Below the pieces are notes generated by a model. That model was not told where the DNA came from, searched no databases, and saw only the letters and a list, made by a program, of their open reading frames with translations. Position numbers and translations under genes: made by a program. Below, one piece after another: positions 1 through 8,920 of a DNA stretch of 33,456 nucleotides. Location: positions 1 to 33,456 of the forward strand of contig CAJXVA010000044.1 in NCBI GenBank assembly GCA_913061055.1. Direction: 5' to 3'. Positions within the stretch are counted from its first letter, which is position 1; the number at the start of each line of letters is the position of its first letter. This stretch comes from an uncultured Pseudomonadota bacterium (GTDB lineage Bacteria > Myxococcota_A > Polyangia > Nannocystales > Nannocystaceae).

Positions 1-345
1 CGCATCCTCAGCGTCGGGTGCAGGCGTCTCGGGAGCCTCCGCTTCGGTGGACGGGGCCTTCTCCGCCGGAGTGTCGGGAGCATCCCCGGGAGCGTCGGCA
101 TCAGCCACAGGAGCGTCGGCCGCGGGAGCATCGGCCGGAGCGTCGGCATCAGCCGCCGGAGTGTCGGCATCAGCCGCCGGGGCGTCGGCCACCGGAGCAT
201 CGGCCTCAGGAGCCTCCGACTCGGGCTTCACGGGTTCGTCGGCTGGGCTCGCCGACGCATCGGGAGCATCGGTGGCATCCGGAGCGGCAGCGGGCTCGGA
301 GGCGAGGCTCAGCGCGACGACACCATGAAGGAGACGGACGAACAC
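1..345 (-). CDS. Secreted or membrane Ala/Pro/Asp-rich low-complexity protein (partial, 3' end outside window)
   Basis: Read on the minus strand, this frame is open from a GTG at 345 to the window edge (115 codons). It begins with a short hydrophobic stretch (FVRLLHGVVALSLAS) that could be a signal peptide or membrane segment. A region made almost only of Ala, Pro, Asp and Glu follows, with repeating ADAPAADA- and PAADADT-like units. A purine-rich GTAGGA lies about 9 nt before the GTG. The composition matches the acidic, Pro/Ala-rich tails of the proteins at 20288 and 21151, which is why I prefer this frame to the Ser/Gly-rich plus-strand reading of the same DNA. The function cannot be named. 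The folded part, if any, lies outside the window. The start codon is uncertain. Confidence 0.55.
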   Translation of the reverse strand, partial: MFVRLLHGVVALSLASEPAAAPDATDAPDASASPADEPVKPESEAPEADAPVADAPAADADTPAADADAPADAPAADAPVADADAPGDAPDTPAEKAPSTEAEAPETPAPDAEDA

Positions 346-447
346 GGGGGCGCATCCTACCCGGGTGTCCCTCCCCCGCAAAGTGCGGCGGGCCACCTTG
401 CTAGGGCCCCGTAGGAAGGCGATCTCGAGGGAATGGGGGGAAGGACG

Positions 448-1584
448 TCACGCCCGCGGCTGACGTCGCCGGCGCCCGAGGAGGGGAAGCAGAGGCAAGA
501 GCAACGCCCACAGCGCCGGGGGGTTGCCGACCTGGCAACCGCCTTGGGCGGTGTCGTCAGAGACGCCGGCCGTGTCGGTGTCGGCGCTTGGAGTCCCGGT
601 CGTCTCGCCCGCCGCCGACGTTCCCGAACCCGACGAACTCGGAGGCGGTCCACCCGAGGACCCCTCGGAGCCCGACTCGACAGACCCCGTCGATCCCTGC
701 GGCTCGGGCGGATCGTCGGGGGGATCGATGGGCTCGTCTTGCGTCGTGCCCAAGTAGTAGATCGCGTTCGCGAGGATCTGGAAGTTGTTGCCGTCTCGGT
801 CGTCGACCGCGAGCTGTTGCGACTCGCCCGGTTGATAGAAGACGACGTGTCCTGACCAGCTCGGACGACGCAGGTCGTACCCAAGGATCTGGGGTCCAGC
901 GTAGTCGCTCATGAACAGCAGCTCGAGGTCCTCGCGGCCATCGAGGAACAGACGCGTGTCGGGATAGCGCTCGTCGGGGGCGTTGGTGAAGCTCGGGTAC
1001 GAGTCGCCAGGGATTCGGAGCTGCGGCGCTTCGAACGGGGTCTGCTCGGTGTACTCCAGCTCGTTCGTGGTGACGAAGTGGTCGGAAGAGACGGCGATGA
1101 CGCGTTGCCCGGATTGCTCGAGCGAGATCTCATCCGCGACGCCGCCGAGCAGTTGCAGGATCGGGGTCTTGCCATCACCGGTGTACAGGCCGTGATGGAA
1201 CACGAGGACGCCGCCCCCTCGCTCGAGCACGGCTCGGGTTGCGTCGGTCAGGTCTCCCTGGGCGTTGCTCCCCGAGCAGTAGGTCGCGGCCCGGTGGGCA
1301 AAGTAGATGAGGACATCGGTGTCCGGCAGCGCGGCGAGGCCCTCATCCACACAGCCACTTCCCGCATCGACCAGGGATGCGATCGAGAGTCCCGAGTCGG
1401 CGGCCTGGAGTGCTGCAACGAGGTCTTCCGGTTGGGTGAGCTCGGCGTCGGTGAGGCCGTGGGGGTTCACCTCGTCGCCGATGAGCGTGATGTTGAGCGG
1501 CTCATGACGCGGGACGGACGCGGCGAGCGCGGTCCCGGAACTCAGGAGAACGATCAGGCCCACGGTCGAAGAAAGGACGCGCAC
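448..1584 (-). CDS. ThuA-like domain protein with MYXO-CTERM anchor
   Basis: 378 aa, GTG start. An N-terminal signal peptide (about residues 1-21, ending TALAA) is followed by a ThuA-like/class I glutamine-amidotransferase-like fold to about residue 280. Recognisable pieces are the VLIYFAHRA strand, the LERGGGVLVFHHGLY segment and the GHVVFYQPGE segment near the end. A Pro/Ser/Gly/Thr linker then leads to a C-terminal GGCQVGN, a hydrophobic run of Leu/Ala and RRRRQPR. This Cys, membrane span, Arg cluster layout is the MYXO-CTERM sorting signal, so the protein is probably exported, processed and anchored at the cell surface. ThuA-like proteins are linked to sugar utilisation and some act on sugars, but no substrate can be assigned here. 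The gene precedes the Ala/Pro/Asp-rich gene on the same strand with a 102-bp gap. No clear Shine-Dalgarno sequence was seen. Confidence 0.85.
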   Translation of the reverse strand: MRVLSSTVGLIVLLSSGTALAASVPRHEPLNITLIGDEVNPHGLTDAELTQPEDLVAALQAADSGLSIASLVDAGSGCVDEGLAALPDTDVLIYFAHRAATYCSGSNAQGDLTDATRAVLERGGGVLVFHHGLYTGDGKTPILQLLGGVADEISLEQSGQRVIAVSSDHFVTTNELEYTEQTPFEAPQLRIPGDSYPSFTNAPDERYPDTRLFLDGREDLELLFMSDYAGPQILGYDLRRPSWSGHVVFYQPGESQQLAVDDRDGNNFQILANAIYYLGTTQDEPIDPPDDPPEPQGSTGSVESGSEGSSGGPPPSSSGSGTSAAGETTGTPSADTDTAGVSDDTAQGGCQVGNPPALWALLLPLLPLLGRRRRQPRA

Positions 1585-1707
1585 GGTGCGGGAGCCCTAG
1601 CATGTGTACAGCGGTCGTCCCGCTCTTTTCGTTCCGGCAGGCCGGTTCGGCCCCTCCTGGCCGGAGTTCTGCGCGGCTCAGGCGTGCGCGGGTCTTTTGC
1701 GGCCTGC

Positions 1708-1713
1708 TACGCT
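1708..1713 (+). promoter_or_regulatory. Putative extended -10 element for a leaderless kinase mRNA
   Basis: TGCTACGCT ends 6 nt before the GTG at 1720, so transcription could begin at or next to the start codon. There is no Shine-Dalgarno sequence here. The same nine bases, TGCTACGCT, occur 7 nt before the eboA start. No convincing -35 box was seen. Confidence 0.45.
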
Positions 1714-1719
1714 CCGCCC

Positions 1720-4602
1720 GTGGACCGAGACCTCGCGCGGGTGGGGGCATCGCTCTCGAGGCGCCTGTTCTCGGGTTTCCCCGAGAAGATCGGGCGCTAC
1801 CGAATCGCTGGGCGCATCGGTTCGGGAGGCATGGGGCAGGTGTTTCGAGGGCACGACCCTCGGCTGAAGCGACCGGTTGCGATCAAGGTCCTCCGCAGTG
1901 GCCGCGCTTCAGCCGCAGGCGCCTTCGACCCGGACACGCTGCTGCGAGAAGCGCGAGCCCTTGCATCAGTTTCCCACCCCAACGTCGTCGAGGTCTTCGA
2001 GGTCGGGACCGACGGGGAGCAGGTCTTCATCGCGATGGAGCTGATCGACGGCGCAACGCTCGGACATTGGGTTGCCGACGAGCGACCGCCGTGGGCGGAG
2101 ATCGTGCGGGCCTATCTGCAAGCCGGCGAAGGACTGCAAGCTGCTCACGAGGCAGGCATCGTGCACCGCGACTTCAAGCCGTCGAACGCTCTGATGGCCG
2201 GTGATGGTCGAGTGCGGGTCCTCGACTTCGGGTTGGCGACCGAGAGCGCGCCGGGGACCGGAGACCTGCTTCCCGACGCCATCGCCGGGACGCCAGCGTA
2301 TATGGCTCCCGAGTGCCTGCGGGGTCGTGCCGCCACGCCGCAGTCCGACCAGTTCAGCTTCTGCGTTGCACTGTGGCAGGCGCTGTTTGGTGGCCGTCCA
2401 TTCGCGGCCGATACGGCGCACGGCATGCGGCGCGCGGCCGAAGGACGTCGGCTGGTGCGTCCGGAGAAGACGTCGGTCCCGAAGCGCATCGTCGACGTGC
2501 TGGTGCGGGGACTCGAGCCCAAACCTTCGGAGCGTTGGCCTTCAATGAACTCGCTGCTCGGCGAGCTGCGGGTCCCCGTCAAACCGAAGGGACCGCTGCG
2601 CGCCGTCGTGTTTGCGACCGGATGGATCGGGTGGAAGATCGCTGCGGGCGCGATTTTGGTCGCGATGTTCCCAACGCTGGGGGACTCGGACCCGTGTGAT
2701 GCGTTGCGGTCCCGACGGGACGGCGACTGGTCGATCTCCCGCCAGCTCGCGACGCAGTCCGCATTCACGGACCACGGTCGTTCCGAGCAATGGTCGGCGT
2801 TCGACGAGACGGTCGACGCACAGATGGATGGCCTGGTCGACGCATACGCGCAGGCATGTGAGGCCCGGCGCGTCGACAGCGGTCGTGTCGAACTCGATAC
2901 GGAGCTCGCGTGTCTGCGTCGTCGTTACCTCTCGCTTGCCGCGCTGGTGGAAGCGGCGCCGGGGGCCGACGCGACCCAGCTCGGTCGCATCGAGGCTGCG
3001 GTTCACCACGCGGCGTCGGCAGGTCCGTGTTCCAATGGCGCTCCGGCGGTGGTGTTGCCCTCGCGGGTCGTCGCGGCGGTGGCCGACGCCGACGCGCAGC
3101 TCGCCGAGGTCGCGGTCTTGCGTACCGCGGACCGATACGACGAGGCGGCGGACGTGCTGGACGGGCTGGCGAGCACCGCACTCGAGCTTCGTTACGAACC
3201 TCTTCAGGCTCGGGTTGCATCGTCCCTGGCCGATATCGAGATGGTCCGTGGCGATACCCGGGCCACGGAGGACGCGCTGATCTCGGCGTACCAGTTCGCG
3301 GTCGGGCTGTCGGACCACGAACTCGCAATGTCGGCGTCGGCACGCCTCACGGAGCTTATCGGGGTCGAGAGCTCGCGACCGCTCGAGGCGCTCGAGTGGG
3401 CGAGGCACAGCGAGGCGGCAGCGGAGCGCCTGGGCTTGCCCGAGCCCCAAGCGCATCTGTGGCCCGCGCTGGCCAACGTGTACTTCAACGCGGGGCAGCA
3501 TGAGCAAGCAGCGGTGCTGTTTGAAAAATCAGCGGAGGCGATGCAAGACGACCCGGCGACTTCTCCCCGTGAGAGGATCGAGTCGCTGCGGAAGCTCGGC
3601 GGGGTCTACTTGCACCTCGAGCGCCGAGAAGACGCCCGTCAGGCCTTTGCCACCGCGATGGAGATCGCCGAGGTGGAGGATGGCCCTCATGCGCACAACG
3701 TCGCAGCGCTCGCATTCAATCGCGGCCTGACCACGGTTGACCCGGCCGAGTCTGCTGCACTCTTCGAGCGCTCGGCTCGCATCTATGGCGACCTGTGGGA
3801 CGACCACCCCGACCTGGGCGATGCGCTGTATCGCTGGGGCCGAGCGCTCGCCGACATGGGTCGCTCTGACGACGCGGAGGAGAAGATGCGGAGCGGTATC
3901 GCGATGCTGGCCCGTGGGATCGGGGAGGCACACCCTTACGTTCTGGACTGCCGAACGAGTCTGGTGAACTTGCTGCTCGACCAGGAGCGGTACGAGGCTG
4001 CGTTCGAACTCGCCGTGTCGGTGCATGCGGATGCCCAGGCGAAGATGGGCGATGGACACCCGGTGACCGCGGGCGCCCGCCAGCTCGTGGGCGCTTCGCT
4101 CGATGGGCTGGGCGATGTGGAGGCGGCGCGTGCGGCTTTTGAGGACGCCGCCCGCCTGTCGCGTGAGAGCCCGGAGCCCGACATGCGAATGGTCCTGCGG
4201 ACCACGGCCTCGCTCGCTGAGTTTCGTGCGCGCAACGGCGAGCCCGAGGCCGGCCGCGCGCAACTCGAGAAGGCCGCGGCCGAAGCGACGGACGTCGTGG
4301 GCACCACACACCCGTTGTGGGCCGACCTCCAGCTCCGCACGCTGGCGCTGCTCCCCGAAACCGAGGGCGTGCCGGACGATCTGGAGCGAGCTCGGGCCGC
4401 GCTCGAGGTGCTTGGGCAGGGCGCGTTCAACCGGAGCTATGCAGGGGCGATGTTCTCGGTGGCCCGGCTGGAACACGCCCACGGCGATCGTGTGGCCGGC
4501 CGGGCCCAGGCCGAAGCGTTGTCGGCCCGCCTCCGCCAGAGTCCCCGAGACGCCTCACTCGCGGCCGAAGTCGACCGCTGGCTGGCCGTAGTCGAGCGCT
4601 GA
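1720..4602 (+). CDS. Transmembrane Ser/Thr protein kinase with C-terminal TPR region
   Basis: 960 aa from a GTG at 1720. The frame is open further upstream, but that part is antisense to the ThuA gene and has no kinase sequence. The kinase domain spans about residues 24-285, with Gly-loop GSGGMG, catalytic Lys56 (VAIK), HRDFKPSN with Asp151, DFG at 169-171 and GTPAYMAPE. All catalytic residues are present, so it should be active. One membrane span (about 295-318) separates it from a roughly 640-residue C-terminal part rich in helical TPR-like pairs. Just after the span is a Cys-containing module (DPCDAL, QACEARR, ACLRRR, GPCSNG) shared with the kinase at 17418. The predicted topology is a cytoplasmic kinase and an extracytoplasmic sensor. 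Substrates are unknown. It converges on the Cys-rich lipoprotein gene with only 10 bp between stops. Confidence 0.93.
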   Translation: MDRDLARVGASLSRRLFSGFPEKIGRYRIAGRIGSGGMGQVFRGHDPRLKRPVAIKVLRSGRASAAGAFDPDTLLREARALASVSHPNVVEVFEVGTDGEQVFIAMELIDGATLGHWVADERPPWAEIVRAYLQAGEGLQAAHEAGIVHRDFKPSNALMAGDGRVRVLDFGLATESAPGTGDLLPDAIAGTPAYMAPECLRGRAATPQSDQFSFCVALWQALFGGRPFAADTAHGMRRAAEGRRLVRPEKTSVPKRIVDVLVRGLEPKPSERWPSMNSLLGELRVPVKPKGPLRAVVFATGWIGWKIAAGAILVAMFPTLGDSDPCDALRSRRDGDWSISRQLATQSAFTDHGRSEQWSAFDETVDAQMDGLVDAYAQACEARRVDSGRVELDTELACLRRRYLSLAALVEAAPGADATQLGRIEAAVHHAASAGPCSNGAPAVVLPSRVVAAVADADAQLAEVAVLRTADRYDEAADVLDGLASTALELRYEPLQARVASSLADIEMVRGDTRATEDALISAYQFAVGLSDHELAMSASARLTELIGVESSRPLEALEWARHSEAAAERLGLPEPQAHLWPALANVYFNAGQHEQAAVLFEKSAEAMQDDPATSPRERIESLRKLGGVYLHLERREDARQAFATAMEIAEVEDGPHAHNVAALAFNRGLTTVDPAESAALFERSARIYGDLWDDHPDLGDALYRWGRALADMGRSDDAEEKMRSGIAMLARGIGEAHPYVLDCRTSLVNLLLDQERYEAAFELAVSVHADAQAKMGDGHPVTAGARQLVGASLDGLGDVEAARAAFEDAARLSRESPEPDMRMVLRTTASLAEFRARNGEPEAGRAQLEKAAAEATDVVGTTHPLWADLQLRTLALLPETEGVPDDLERARAALEVLGQGAFNRSYAGAMFSVARLEHAHGDRVAGRAQAEALSARLRQSPRDASLAAEVDRWLAVVER

Positions 4603-4612
4603 GGCGAGCCTC

Positions 4613-6631
4613 CTAGCAGGCGATCTTACCGCCGCAGCAGAACTCGTCGACGATGACGCATGCGATGCAGATCTCGCAGCCAGGAATGTCCCCGTCGCAC
4701 TCCTCTCCGGGCTCGACCACATCGTTGCCGCACGCAAAACAACCGCTCGTATTGAAGCCGCAGGATGCGGAGCAGGTGAGCACGCCGCCTTCGAACCCTT
4801 GGCTCGCACAGGTCTGGCCGCCGAGGTTTCCGCCATCGCAGGTCTCGCCGACATCGATGTTCCCGTCACCGCACTCGTAGCAGTTGCTCGTGTTGAAGTT
4901 GCAGCTGCCGTTGCAGGTGAGGAAGCCGCCGTCGAAGCCCTGGCTGGCACAGGTCTGGCCGTCCAGGTCCAGGCCATCGCAGGACTCGCCCGCGTCGACG
5001 TCTCCATCGCCGCACTCGAAGCAACCCGAGGTGACGACATCGCAGTTGCCGTTGCAGGACAAAGACCCGCCGTCAAAGCCCTCGGTGGCGCAGGTCAGGC
5101 CATCGAAGTTGGAGCCGTCGCACTCCTCGCCTGCGTTGACGTCCCCGTCGCCGCACTCGAAGCAGCTTCCGGTGCTGAAGTTGCAGCTGCCGTTGCAGGA
5201 GAGTGAGCCGCCGTCGAAGCCTTGCGAGCCGCAGGTCTGCCCACCAAGGGCGGCGCCGTCGCAGTTCTCGCCCGCATCGATGTTGCCGTCGCCGCACTCG
5301 AAGCAGCTTCCGGTGTTGAAGGTGCAGTCGCCGTTGCAGGCCAGCGCGCCGCCATCGAACCCCTGCGAATCACAGGACTGCCCCCCGAGGGCTGCGCCGT
5401 CGCAGTCCTCGCCGCCGTTGACCGAGCCATCTCCGCATCCGTTGCCATTGCAGCTCGCGGTATCGAAGGTGCAGGCGCCCGAGCAGGCGAGCGTACCGTC
5501 GAAGAACCCGAGCGCCTCACAGGATTGGCCGTCGAGGTCGAGGCCATCGCATGCCTCGGCGCCGTCGATGGCCCCGTTGCCGCACGAGCTGCAGTCGGAT
5601 GCGTCGACCGTGCAGGTGCCGGTGCAGGACAGGTCGCCCTCGGTGAAGCCGAGCGTGGTGCACGACTGACCATCGAAGGCATCGCCGTCGCAGTCCTCGG
5701 TGCCAGAGACCGTGCCGTCGCCGCAGGTGAAGCACTCGGAGGTGTCGAACGTGCAGTCACGGGCACACTGGAGCGCGCCTCCTTGAAAGTCCTCGCTGTC
5801 GCAGGTCGAGGTGCCGAGGTCAGCCCCATCGCAGGCCTCGTCTCCGTCGCGCATGCCGTTTCCGCACAGCGCACAGTCGGAGGTGTCCAGGACGCAGCCG
5901 GGGGTGCAGGCGATCGTGCCGGAATCGAAGCCTTCCTCGCTGCAGGTCTGGGTGACTTCGGCGGCGGGGTCGCAGGTCTCGGGTGCGGTGACCATGCCAT
6001 CGCCACAGGCGCTGCATTCGCCGTAGTCGTAGGTGCACGTGTCACTGCAGCCGAGCGCTTCGCTCTCCTCGCCCAGCCCAACGTCGGCGCAGCTCGTCGC
6101 GTCGCCGAGGACGGCACCATCACACTCCTCGCCCGGGTCGATGCTCCCGTTGCCGCACTGGGTGCAGAAAGAGGCATCGAACGTGCAGTCCGAAGCACAC
6201 TGGAGGGCGCCTCCGGCAAAGCCTTGGGTCTCGCAGGTTTGCGAGGCGAGGTCGCTCCCGTCGCAGGCCTCTTCGCCCTCGGCGATGGCGTTGCCGCACT
6301 CGGCCTCGACCAGCGGGCCCGAAGTGTCTGTGCCCGTGCCGGGTCCGTCGGTGTCGTCTCCGTCGGTGTCGGAGCCGCCGACTTGGTCGGGCGGTACACA
6401 CTTGCCCGCCACCCCTTCGGGGGCGAGGTCACCGTAGCGTTCGTTCGACGCGCAGAGGGGATCTGGAAAACTGCAGAATCCCAGCGGTTGGCAGGTGCCG
6501 GCCTCTCCGTTGCCAGCGCACTGTGAGTCGTCCGAGCACAGGAACGACGTGTCGGAAGTGCAGCCGCTCGCGAGTGCGGCCAGCCATACGCCGGCGACCA
6601 ACGCCCATCGTTTTGCTATCGAAAATCCCAC
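4613..6631 (-). CDS. Lipoprotein with tandem Cys-rich myxobacterial disulfide repeats (DUF4215-like)
   Basis: 672 aa from a GTG at 6631, preceded by AGGA about 10 nt upstream. A signal peptide ends in the lipobox LASGC (VGFSIAKRW...LASGC), so the mature protein is probably lipid-anchored and outside the cytoplasm. After a Cys-containing head and an Asp/Gly/Thr linker come 11 complete repeats of about 46 residues. Their pattern is CGNG or CGDG, GEECDG, a Cys about 8 residues later, GF.GG.L.C, C.F, and a final Cys. A shortened Cys-dense twelfth unit closes the protein. These match the myxobacterial Cys-rich disulfide repeats (DUF4215 / Myxo_disulf_rpt). The repeats near the C-terminus resemble one another more than the first ones do. 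A role in adhesion or surface structure is plausible but unproven. The gene is divergent from the lipoprotein at 6709, with 77 bp between starts. Confidence 0.92.
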   Translation of the reverse strand: MGFSIAKRWALVAGVWLAALASGCTSDTSFLCSDDSQCAGNGEAGTCQPLGFCSFPDPLCASNERYGDLAPEGVAGKCVPPDQVGGSDTDGDDTDGPGTGTDTSGPLVEAECGNAIAEGEEACDGSDLASQTCETQGFAGGALQCASDCTFDASFCTQCGNGSIDPGEECDGAVLGDATSCADVGLGEESEALGCSDTCTYDYGECSACGDGMVTAPETCDPAAEVTQTCSEEGFDSGTIACTPGCVLDTSDCALCGNGMRDGDEACDGADLGTSTCDSEDFQGGALQCARDCTFDTSECFTCGDGTVSGTEDCDGDAFDGQSCTTLGFTEGDLSCTGTCTVDASDCSSCGNGAIDGAEACDGLDLDGQSCEALGFFDGTLACSGACTFDTASCNGNGCGDGSVNGGEDCDGAALGGQSCDSQGFDGGALACNGDCTFNTGSCFECGDGNIDAGENCDGAALGGQTCGSQGFDGGSLSCNGSCNFSTGSCFECGDGDVNAGEECDGSNFDGLTCATEGFDGGSLSCNGNCDVVTSGCFECGDGDVDAGESCDGLDLDGQTCASQGFDGGFLTCNGSCNFNTSNCYECGDGNIDVGETCDGGNLGGQTCASQGFEGGVLTCSASCGFNTSGCFACGNDVVEPGEECDGDIPGCEICIACVIVDEFCCGGKIAC
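4690..6310 (-). repeat. Coding tandem repeats, about 138 bp per unit
   Basis: This is the DNA behind the Cys-rich repeat units of the lipoprotein gene. Units are about 135-150 bp, and the units between about 4750 and 5450 are the most alike. It is a coding repeat and a likely site of unit gain or loss by recombination. Boundaries are approximate. Confidence 0.8.
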
Positions 6632-6708
6632 CGCGTTCCATCCTGACCGTATCGCAAATGCTCGTTCGTTGCTGGTTGTGGACACCGCGTTCGTGCGAGG
6701 ATCGGGTG

Positions 6709-7518
6709 ATGAAGAGCTTGCAGATGTGGGCCGCGCTCGCACTATCCGGGATGACCTTGGGCTGTGCAGGCGGTGATGATCCCGGCGGAACCGACGCAGG
6801 GTCGAGTTCGAGTTCGAGCAGCAGCGACGGGAGCACCACGATTCCGCCCTCGAGCACGACTGCGGCGTCGAGCTCCAGCTCCACGACCGACGAGGCCGAG
6901 TCCAGCTCTTCCAGTGGTACGGCGGCCAGCTCGTCGTCGAGCGGTTCCTCGAGCAGTTCGAGCACGGGACCCGGTTGCGAACTCGGTACGCAGGATTGCG
7001 CATGCGACCGCGACGGCGAATGCGAAGGTGTCCTGGAGTGCATGGAGGACGTCTGCGAGACCCCGCAGAACTGCCCGCAAGAGCGCTCCGAGCCCAACAA
7101 CACCGAGGGAGAGGCGCCGGATCTTGGGGAGTTCAACGACTCGAACCCCACCTTCGAAGTTGTGGACGGCCGGCTCCCGGCCGGGAGTGACGACGAGGAT
7201 TGGTTCACCTATCGCTGCGACGACACGATCATCGGCCAGGTCGACATGGCGTACGAGATCGACACCAACATCCCGGTACGGGTGTGTCAGTTCTTCTTGT
7301 GCGACGAGCCGGACAATCCAACGGTGACATGTCCCGAGAACTCGGAGGCCGCAACGTCCCCGGACGGACACCTCGGTTGCTGTTCCGAGCAGGCTGATCT
7401 GGTCGTCGAGGACATTGTCTGCAACCCGGACAGCGATGAGACGGGCCGGGTGTTTGTACGTGTCGACATGCCTCTGCAGGACATGTGTGTCAGCTACGAC
7501 CTCGGCGTCCGCTGCTGA
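6709..7518 (+). CDS. Secreted lipoprotein with Ser-rich linker, function unknown
   Basis: 269 aa from ATG 6709, with GAGG about 9 nt upstream (GTG 6706 is an in-frame alternative). The signal peptide MKSLQMWAALALSGMTLGC ends in a lipobox Cys. About 70 residues of Ser/Thr/Gly-rich linker follow, then a Cys-rich segment (CELGTQDCACDRDGECEGVLEC) resembling a small disulfide module. The C-terminal part (about 120-269) contains SEPNN, DDEDWFTYRCDD and several further Cys residues. The SEPNNT and DEDWF pieces resemble pre-peptidase C-terminal-like beta-sandwich domains of secreted proteins, but I am not sure of that match. The protein is probably anchored to a membrane and exposed outside the cytoplasm. 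It ends 7 bp before the convergent P450 gene. Confidence 0.82.
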   Translation: MKSLQMWAALALSGMTLGCAGGDDPGGTDAGSSSSSSSSDGSTTIPPSSTTAASSSSSTTDEAESSSSSGTAASSSSSGSSSSSSTGPGCELGTQDCACDRDGECEGVLECMEDVCETPQNCPQERSEPNNTEGEAPDLGEFNDSNPTFEVVDGRLPAGSDDEDWFTYRCDDTIIGQVDMAYEIDTNIPVRVCQFFLCDEPDNPTVTCPENSEAATSPDGHLGCCSEQADLVVEDIVCNPDSDETGRVFVRVDMPLQDMCVSYDLGVRC

Positions 7519-7525
7519 ACTCGGG

Positions 7526-8890
7526 TCACGACATCACGCGAATCGTCCCGGGCATGCCACCTTTGGGGCGAAGCGTGACGCCCGGATCCGTTCCTACCTG
7601 CTCCGGGCTGTGCACCTGAATCGCGAAGCGCTGAATGAGGGTGGTGAGGATGATCTTCGCCTCCATCAGCGCGAAGTTGTTGCCGATGCAGATCCGGGGT
7701 CCGGCGCCAAAGGGGATGTACGCGTAGCGGTGGCGGTTGGCGCTGCGCTCAGGGAGGAAGCGGTCGGGGTCAAAGCGCAGCGGATCCGTCCACAGTGCGG
7801 GGTGCCGGTGCAGGGTCCACGGGCAGGCGGCGATGATGGTATCGCGCTCGATCGCGTGTCCGAGGATCTCGTCATCCTCCACGGCGGTGCGTTCGAAGAT
7901 CCACACCGGGGGATACAGTCGCATGGACTCTGAGATGACGCGGCCCGCGACCTCGAGCTTGGGTAGGTCTTCCATCGTCGGCGTGCGGCCGCCAAGCACG
8001 GAGTCAGCCTCCTCTCGAACCGCTCGCGCCCACTGCGGGTTCTCGGTCAGGAGCTTCAACGTCCAGCTCATGTGGGTTGCGATGGTCTCGTGCCCGGCCA
8101 AGAACAGCGTGAGCACCTCGTCGCGCAGCTGCTGGTCGGTCATCTGTTCGCGGGTGACCTCGTCTTCGACCGACATCAGCATCGAGAGCAGGTCGCCGCG
8201 GTCGTGCGGGTTGGCGCGGCGCTCCGCGATGATGTTGCCGATCGCTTCGTCGAGGATCCGCTGTGCGGAGCGGAAGCGAAGGTTACCCGGCGTGGGTACC
8301 CACATTGGAAGTCGAATCGCGCTGTCCGCCTCTGCGTTGGCCCGCTGCAGTGCGGTCGTGATCGCCGGGCCTAGGCGTCCGGCTTCGCGGGAGAGCTCGG
8401 TCGAGAACAGGGTGTGTCCGACGATCCGGAGCGTCAGCCGCATCATCGCGTCGTGCAGCTCGACCGTGGTGCCGTGGGCGCTCGACCACTCATCGGCGAG
8501 TTCCTCCGTCAGCCGCCCCATGGTCGCTGTCAGCTGGGCCAACCGCTTTCGGTGAAACGCCGGCTGGCTGAGCTTGCGTTGCCGCTTCCAGAATTCGCCC
8601 TCGGAGGTGACGAGGCCGTTGCCCATCACCAAGCGGAGGCCATCGTATGAGCGGCTCTTCACGTATCGGCTGTGGTGCCGTACGAACACGTGATGGATAG
8701 CCTCGGGGTCGTGGAGGACCACGAACCGGAACGGGCCGAACCGGTAGCGGACCAGGTCGCCGAACCGGTCGCGCCCGTCGGTGAACAGGCCCAGGCGGTC
8801 CGTCATGACGTCGAAATACGAGCCGAAATAGGGGAGTCCGCGGGGTCCGGGAAGGGACGCGGCGTGCGCTAAAGCTGAGGACGTCCTCAT
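7526..8890 (-). CDS. Cytochrome P450
   Basis: 454 aa from ATG 8890. A TTG three codons upstream (8899) is possible but less likely. All hallmark P450 motifs are present: the I-helix oxygen-activation motif AGHET, the K-helix ExxR (ESMRL) followed by PPVW, the PERF-like region DPDRFLPER, and the heme loop FGAGPRICIG with the Cys ligand near residue 401. There is no N-terminal membrane anchor, so it should be a soluble monooxygenase that needs separate redox partners, none of which is encoded nearby. The substrate is unknown. The motif set resembles CYP102/CYP4-like fatty-acid or terpenoid hydroxylases, a loose inference. The gene is divergent from a TetR gene and its start lies inside a perfect palindrome, so it is probably the target of that repressor. 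Confidence 0.95.
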   Translation of the reverse strand: MRTSSALAHAASLPGPRGLPYFGSYFDVMTDRLGLFTDGRDRFGDLVRYRFGPFRFVVLHDPEAIHHVFVRHHSRYVKSRSYDGLRLVMGNGLVTSEGEFWKRQRKLSQPAFHRKRLAQLTATMGRLTEELADEWSSAHGTTVELHDAMMRLTLRIVGHTLFSTELSREAGRLGPAITTALQRANAEADSAIRLPMWVPTPGNLRFRSAQRILDEAIGNIIAERRANPHDRGDLLSMLMSVEDEVTREQMTDQQLRDEVLTLFLAGHETIATHMSWTLKLLTENPQWARAVREEADSVLGGRTPTMEDLPKLEVAGRVISESMRLYPPVWIFERTAVEDDEILGHAIERDTIIAACPWTLHRHPALWTDPLRFDPDRFLPERSANRHRYAYIPFGAGPRICIGNNFALMEAKIILTTLIQRFAIQVHSPEQVGTDPGVTLRPKGGMPGTIRVMS

Positions 8891-8909
8891 GTTTGACAAA
8901 ACATGAGGA
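8884..8909. promoter_or_regulatory. Perfect palindrome, candidate TetR operator 1
   Basis: Left arm TCCTCATGTTT (8884-8894), spacer GACA, right arm AAACATGAGGA (8899-8909): 11-bp arms with no mismatch. It covers the P450 start codon and the proposed P450 -10 region. It also covers a TTGACA at 8893-8898 that could be the -35 box of tetR, with TCAAAT 16 bp further on. This is an ideal place for one repressor to control both genes. Confidence 0.8.
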
Positions 8910-8920
8910 GAGCCTCAAAT

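Noticed and set aside
47..328. Ser/Gly/Ala-rich plus-strand open frame
   Set aside because: The minus-strand frame gives the Ala/Pro/Asp pattern with a signal-like start, matching other proteins in the window. The plus frame is its complement shadow.
1078..1719. Open extension of the kinase frame to an ATG at 1078
   Set aside because: This stretch is antisense to the ThuA gene and shows no kinase sequence. The GTG at 1720 has a promoter-like hexamer at the right distance.
4690..6310. Regular repeats that could suggest a CRISPR array
   Set aside because: Units are about 138 bp, coding, and vary by substitutions with no unique spacers. They encode Cys-rich domains.
5222..6526. 434-aa plus-strand open frame opposite the Cys-rich repeats
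   Set aside because: It is Val/Ala/Gly-rich sequence from the antisense of the repeat units. It has no start context or motif.
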